Of a stretch of DNA of 53,858 bases, positions 50,164-53,858 are shown piece after piece. The DNA is from an uncultured bacterium. GTDB lineage: Bacteria > Planctomycetota > UBA1135 > GCA-002686595. The position numbers and the translations under genes were made by a program. The DNA is taken from contig CALJGV010000027.1 of assembly GCA_938075305.1 (NCBI GenBank), positions 1-53,858 of the forward strand. The letters run 5' to 3'. The notes beneath the pieces were generated by a model, which saw only the letters and a list, made by a program, of their open reading frames with translations, had not been told where the DNA came from and did no database searches. How positions within the stretch are numbered: the stretch's first letter is position 1; each line of letters starts with the position of its first letter.

Positions 50164-51831
50164 TCACTGGCTCGCCAGGTACGCCGCAGCCAGCTGAGCC
50201 CCGAGGAAGACGATCCCCTCGGTGGAGATCACCAGCTGCTTCTCCTGGGGCGGCAGGCCCTCCACCAGGAGGTGGGTCGTGTACTTGTCCGCCTCGGCCA
50301 TCGCCGCCACCGCGGCGGTCACGTCGATCCCGTTGACGTCCTGGTGATCCGTCGGTGGCTGCTGGCTGACGAACCAGGCCAGCTTCTTGTCGTTGAGGTC
50401 CGCCCGGCTCGCCTCGATCAGCTCCCCGATTCGCGCGGCGGCGCCTCGGCGGAAGGGGCCAAAGGACATGTCGTTCTCGCCCACGTGATAGAAGATCCCC
50501 TCGAGCTCCACCCGGTAGCCCTTGGAGGTTAGCTCCTTCACGGACGCCTTGACGAACTCGATGAAGCGCGGGTACAGGTTGCGGCTCACCGCGACGCTGC
50601 CGCCGGGCGTCCAGTCGATGATCTGGCTGCCGCTGTGGGTGAACTTGGCGATGGCCACGTCCTTCACCTTTCCACCCACCAGGGCCGCGCCGAAGCTGAG
50701 CTCGGGCCCGAAGGTGTCGTAGGGACCGCAAGGGCCCAGGGGTTCCCAGCCGTTGGAGACCTTGAAGTCGCCGCCGACGCTGTAGCGGAAGGCGACGTCC
50801 TTTCGATCCTTGAGCAGCGCCTTGCCGCCCTTGACCGCGGGGAGTTCCTGCACGAAGGCTCGCTCCCCCTCCATGTTCCGGTGCCCGGCGAGGACGAACA
50901 GCTTGACGGTCCGGCCGCGGCGGTAGGGCAGCTTCTCGATCCCGCGGTCCTCGCCCTTGAGGGCGCCGATGTTCCGGAGGTAGGCGCGGGCGTAGTTCAC
51001 CCCGTGCTCCAGCTGCCCCAGGGTGCCGTAGTGGTAGTGCAGCCCCACGCCGCCGCCGATTTCCACGCCCACGTGAGAGGTCGGGACGTACTGGGAGAGT
51101 GGGTCGGCCTCGGTCACCGCGCGCTGACCGACGCTGATGGCGTGCATGCGGGGCCGCAGGTCCATGCCCCAGATCGTCTTGGTGCACAGCTCTCCCACGT
51201 AGAACCGCAGGTCGGGGGCGTCGAGGTCTCTGCGCCAACGCGCCACGAAGTTGGCGAGGTTGTCGCCATAGTTCCTCTGGTATTCCTCGTTGAACATGTC
51301 GTTCTCGCCCTGGTGCCACATGACGCCCTCCAGGCGGTAAGGCACCTTCTTGCGGTCGAGGTCGGCCAGGGCGGCGCGGATCAGCTTCATGGTCAGCGGG
51401 TACATCTCGAAGCCGCTGGGCTCGTCGGGGTTCCAGTCCCCGCCGAGGTGCGTCCCGCCCGCGGCGCACTTGATGATGGCGATGGGCGCGTCGATGGCGC
51501 CGGTCACCTCCCGGGCGAAGCTCAGCTCGGGCCCCACGACGCCGTTGACCGGCTGCAGGTCGACCCACCCGTCGGAGCGCATCTTCTGCTCGCGGCCGAT
51601 GCAGTACTGGAACCGCACCTTCGCCTGGGGCTCACCCAGGCCGGCGAAGGGCGGGAACCGCTCGATGTCCCTGACCTTCGAGTCGGAGCCGACCATGTTG
51701 GACTGACCCGCGAAGATGAAGACCCGGACAGGCTCGCGCCCGGCGTCACTCGGGGCGGGGTCGGAGGCCGCCAGGGCCGTGAGGACGAGGACAGGAGCGA
51801 GGACCGCAGCGGCGAGGAAGCGGAGGATCAT
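50164..51831 (-). CDS. double SASA-domain secreted protein, second domain lacking nucleophile
   Basis: 555 residues with a signal (LAAAVLAPVLVLTALAA). Domain 1 (about 35-285) has FIFAGQSNMVG and WHQGENDM, the SASA nucleophile and His block. Domain 2 (about 310-540) repeats the layout, but GQSNM is GHRNM, with Arg replacing the nucleophile Ser; the other block survives as YHVGENDM. So domain 2 is probably non-catalytic, possibly binding carbohydrate. SASA enzymes deacetylate sugars. It converges with the DUF885-like gene, and a sigma factor gene lies 49 bp upstream on the same strand. Confidence 0.82.
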   Translation of the reverse strand: MILRFLAAAVLAPVLVLTALAASDPAPSDAGREPVRVFIFAGQSNMVGSDSKVRDIERFPPFAGLGEPQAKVRFQYCIGREQKMRSDGWVDLQPVNGVVGPELSFAREVTGAIDAPIAIIKCAAGGTHLGGDWNPDEPSGFEMYPLTMKLIRAALADLDRKKVPYRLEGVMWHQGENDMFNEEYQRNYGDNLANFVARWRRDLDAPDLRFYVGELCTKTIWGMDLRPRMHAISVGQRAVTEADPLSQYVPTSHVGVEIGGGVGLHYHYGTLGQLEHGVNYARAYLRNIGALKGEDRGIEKLPYRRGRTVKLFVLAGHRNMEGERAFVQELPAVKGGKALLKDRKDVAFRYSVGGDFKVSNGWEPLGPCGPYDTFGPELSFGAALVGGKVKDVAIAKFTHSGSQIIDWTPGGSVAVSRNLYPRFIEFVKASVKELTSKGYRVELEGIFYHVGENDMSFGPFRRGAAARIGELIEASRADLNDKKLAWFVSQQPPTDHQDVNGIDVTAAVAAMAEADKYTTHLLVEGLPPQEKQLVISTEGIVFLGAQLAAAYLASQ

Positions 51832-51880
51832 GGGGAGGTCCAGGTTCGGCCGGGCAGCGCCGGGGGGGAGAGGTCGAGAC

Positions 51881-52504
51881 TCAGTCGCGGAGCGATGGGT
51901 CGAAGAGGTCGCGGGGGATCCCGCCCTCGGCGAGGCGCTTGCGCAGCCGCTGCCAGCGGCGGGCCACGGCGCCCTCGGTGGAGTCGAGGCGCTGGGCCGC
52001 GACCTTGTAGCTGAGGCCCTCGAGCCCGCAGTAGCTCACGAGCTTGCGGTCCTCCTCTTGCAGGGAAGAGACCGACTCGAGGAACCGGGCGAGGGAGTCG
52101 TCGCGCTCGATGCGGGCGCTGATCGCGGTCGCGGGGTCCATGACCTGCTCGAAGACCGCGCGCTTGGTCTCGCTCCCCAGGTTCACCTGCCGGCGCCGGC
52201 GCCCGTCGCGGAGCAGCTCGAGCAGCACGATCTTCGCCACCCGGAAGACCCACTTCCGAAAGGGCGTCGTCTCCGCGTCGATCCGTTCGATCGAGTCCCA
52301 CGCCCGCAGCCAGACCTCCTGCACCACGTCTTGCGCGTCGATCTCCGAGCGGCGGTCCCGCGCAAGTCTCAGCGTGGCCCAGGCGTAGATGGACGGCGCC
52401 ACGTGCTCATAGAGAACGCCGAACTCCGTGACGCCGCCCTCCTGGGCGCGCCGCAGCCACGTCTGTGTCTCGCCCTCGGGCGGCTCTGCATCAGGATCGG
52501 ACAA
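51881..52504 (-). CDS. ECF-type sigma-70 family RNA polymerase sigma factor
   Basis: 207 residues. Region 2 includes DAQDVVQEVWLRAWDSI and TTPFRKWVFRVAKI (2.4), with an Arg-rich stretch RDGRRRRQ at its end. Region 4 is SLQEEDRKLVSYCGLEGLSYKVAAQRLDSTEGAVARRWQRLRKRL, an HTH that recognises the -35. No region 3 is present, as in ECF factors. It is divergent from a Ser/Thr kinase gene with 119 bp between the starts, a pairing recurrent in planctomycetes where the kinase may regulate the sigma factor. It may also lead into the SASA gene 49 bp downstream. Confidence 0.9.
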   Translation of the reverse strand: MSDPDAEPPEGETQTWLRRAQEGGVTEFGVLYEHVAPSIYAWATLRLARDRRSEIDAQDVVQEVWLRAWDSIERIDAETTPFRKWVFRVAKIVLLELLRDGRRRRQVNLGSETKRAVFEQVMDPATAISARIERDDSLARFLESVSSLQEEDRKLVSYCGLEGLSYKVAAQRLDSTEGAVARRWQRLRKRLAEGGIPRDLFDPSLRD

Positions 52505-52623
52505 GCTGTATGGATGATACCCCCTAACGCCACGACTACGGGGAAGACCCCATGACCCAGAGGCTTCCCGGGAGCATCGAGTTTCCCACCGCGCTGCTAG
52601 GCTGAAACGAGAGCCTGCTGCCC

Positions 52624-53858
52624 TTGGAAGACCCTGAAGAAACCGTCGACCCCGCCGTCCTGGACTTCATCCAGGACTTCGAGGACGACGTGGCCGAAGG
52701 GACGCACCGCCCCCTCGGGTTCTACCTCAAGCGCTACCCCGAGGCCGAGACCCAGGTCGCCGGGGAGTTCCTGCGCCGTCGGGCCGCGACGGACGAGGAG
52801 GCCAAGCGCGAGGCCAGCGAGTCGGACAGCGAACGGATCGGGCGCTTCCGGATCGTCGGCGCCCTGGGCCAGGGCGGACAAGGGATGGTGTACGAGGCGG
52901 TGGATGACCGCCTGGGCCGAAGCGTCGCCCTGAAGCTCCTCCAGGGGCGGCTCATCACCCCAACGCGACGCCGGCGATTCCAGCGGGAGGCCGAGATCCT
53001 CGCGCGGATCGAGCACCACGCCATCGCCGAGATCCTCGACGCGGACTTCGACGGCGAGGAGCCCTACATCGCCATGCGCTTCGTCCCTGGAACGGACCTG
53101 GCCGCCGAGGTCCGCGCCGCGCGGTCCGAGGCCCCCACGGTCCTACCCCTGCCCCCCGCCAATGTGCAGGACCTGCACGAGGTGCTGCGCTTCTTCGAGG
53201 GCGTCGCGCTGGCGCTGGACGCCGCCCACGAGCTGGGTGTGGTCCACCGGGACGTGAAGCCCGGCAACCTGATGGTTCGCCCCGACGGCGAGCCGGTGGT
53301 CCTGGACTTCGGGCTGGCCACGGGCTCGGAGGGCGAGGCCCTCACCCGCGTGGGCGAGGGCATGGGGACGCCGGAGTACATGGCCCCCGAGCAGATCGAG
53401 GAGGGTCGCGGCTCGGTCGACGCACGGACGGATGTGTATGGCCTCGGCGTCGCCCTGTACGAGGTGCTGACCGGGACGCGCCCCTTCCAGGGCCCCAGCC
53501 CCCACGAGATCCAGGCCTCGATCCTGCGGGACGCCCCGGCCACCGTGGACCGGCTGAACCCCGCCCTCAACGGGAGCGTCGCTGCGGTGGTCGCGGTGGC
53601 CATGGAGCGCGACCCCGAACGGCGCTACGGGAGCGCGCGCGACCTCGCCGAGGACCTGCGCCGCCTGCGAGCCTTCGAGCCGATCATGGCCAGGCCACCG
53701 GGCCCCACTGTCCGCGTCCAGCGCTGGGCCCAGCGCCAGCCCGCCCTCGCGGCCTCCCTAGCGGGCGCCTTCCTCGCGATCACCGCCGCCCTGCTGGTGG
53801 CCCTCCACGGCATCGACGTGCGGGACGGGCTGATCGCCGACAAGAACGACGCCCTGCG
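52624..53858 (+). CDS. membrane-anchored Ser/Thr protein kinase (3' end cut by window)
   Basis: The frame opens after a TGA at 52603-52605 and runs to the window end (411 residues seen); the likely start is TTG 52624, with CGAGAG about 10 nt upstream (CTG 52615 or 52618 are less usual alternatives). An N-terminal acidic region precedes the kinase domain: Gly loop GALGQGGQGMVYEAVD (from 79), VALKLL, HRDVKPGN (His208-Arg209-Asp210), DFGLATG (Asp228), GTPEYMAPEQ. A hydrophobic TM segment (ALAASLAGAFLAITAALLVAL) lies near residues 375-395, so sensor sequences follow beyond the window. Hanks-type kinases of this layout pair with ECF sigma factors in planctomycetes. Confidence 0.9.
   Translation, partial: MEDPEETVDPAVLDFIQDFEDDVAEGTHRPLGFYLKRYPEAETQVAGEFLRRRAATDEEAKREASESDSERIGRFRIVGALGQGGQGMVYEAVDDRLGRSVALKLLQGRLITPTRRRRFQREAEILARIEHHAIAEILDADFDGEEPYIAMRFVPGTDLAAEVRAARSEAPTVLPLPPANVQDLHEVLRFFEGVALALDAAHELGVVHRDVKPGNLMVRPDGEPVVLDFGLATGSEGEALTRVGEGMGTPEYMAPEQIEEGRGSVDARTDVYGLGVALYEVLTGTRPFQGPSPHEIQASILRDAPATVDRLNPALNGSVAAVVAVAMERDPERRYGSARDLAEDLRRLRAFEPIMARPPGPTVRVQRWAQRQPALAASLAGAFLAITAALLVALHGIDVRDGLIADKNDAL

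Noticed and set aside
1..53858. CRISPR arrays, tRNA or rRNA genes, insertion sequences, phage genes
   Set aside because: No regular spaced repeats, no tRNA cloverleaf, and no transposase or integrase motifs were seen on either strand.

Overview
The window is very GC-rich and densely packed, and its gene content points to a planctomycete, probably from a marine lineage. The signs are secreted proteins with sialate-O-acetylesterase (SASA) domains, a sigma factor divergent from a membrane-anchored Ser/Thr kinase, many short secreted or lipoprotein genes, and a secreted protein (19434-20507) whose C-terminal module I recall as recurrent in marine planctomycete genomes. The phylum call is inference from gene content; no rRNA or tRNA gene is present to confirm it.

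Layout. 1-10.7 kb: a truncated GlpQ-like phosphodiesterase, an orphan ParB-like protein, a large S9 peptidase, and a minus-strand DNA-repair pair (Ogt methyltransferase plus a four-ATPase UvrA-like protein) whose genes overlap by 4 bp. 10.7-13.8 kb: a minus-strand sulfate-activation operon, RHH regulator - sat - phosphatase/sulfatase-fold protein - cysC, headed by a clustered set of repeats that look like operators. 14.1-20.6 kb: lipoproteins, a VWA/beta-propeller surface protein, an aminotransferase and a secreted protein. 20.6-31.7 kb: a tiny heavy-metal-associated lipoprotein with an in-frame UGA, a pseudouridine synthase, an RND efflux pair, a DPP-IV-like peptidase, an unknown secreted protein and a PilT ATPase. 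31.8-42.3 kb: a TlpA-like lipoprotein, two DUF3299-type proteins, a HEAT-repeat protein, a five-gene operon resembling the Zur-regulated zinc systems of Pseudomonas and Vibrio, a LOG-family protein and an AbgT transporter. 42.3-53.9 kb: small proteins, a Rieske oxygenase/SDR/esterase operon, TerC, a methyltransferase, ApaG, a degenerate DUF885 protein, a double-SASA protein, and a sigma factor/kinase pair cut by the window end.

Most notable: complement(20648..20983) reads as one 111-residue lipoprotein only if its internal UGA is decoded. The UGA replaces the first Cys of the GMTC metal-binding motif. A perfect 8-bp hairpin with a GGUCU loop follows 17 nt later, matching what is expected of a bacterial SECIS element. 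This is a strong candidate selenoprotein. The second best signal is the helically phased repeat cluster upstream of the RHH/sat operon. Many genes that head transcripts lack Shine-Dalgarno sequences and have C-rich or G-free leaders.
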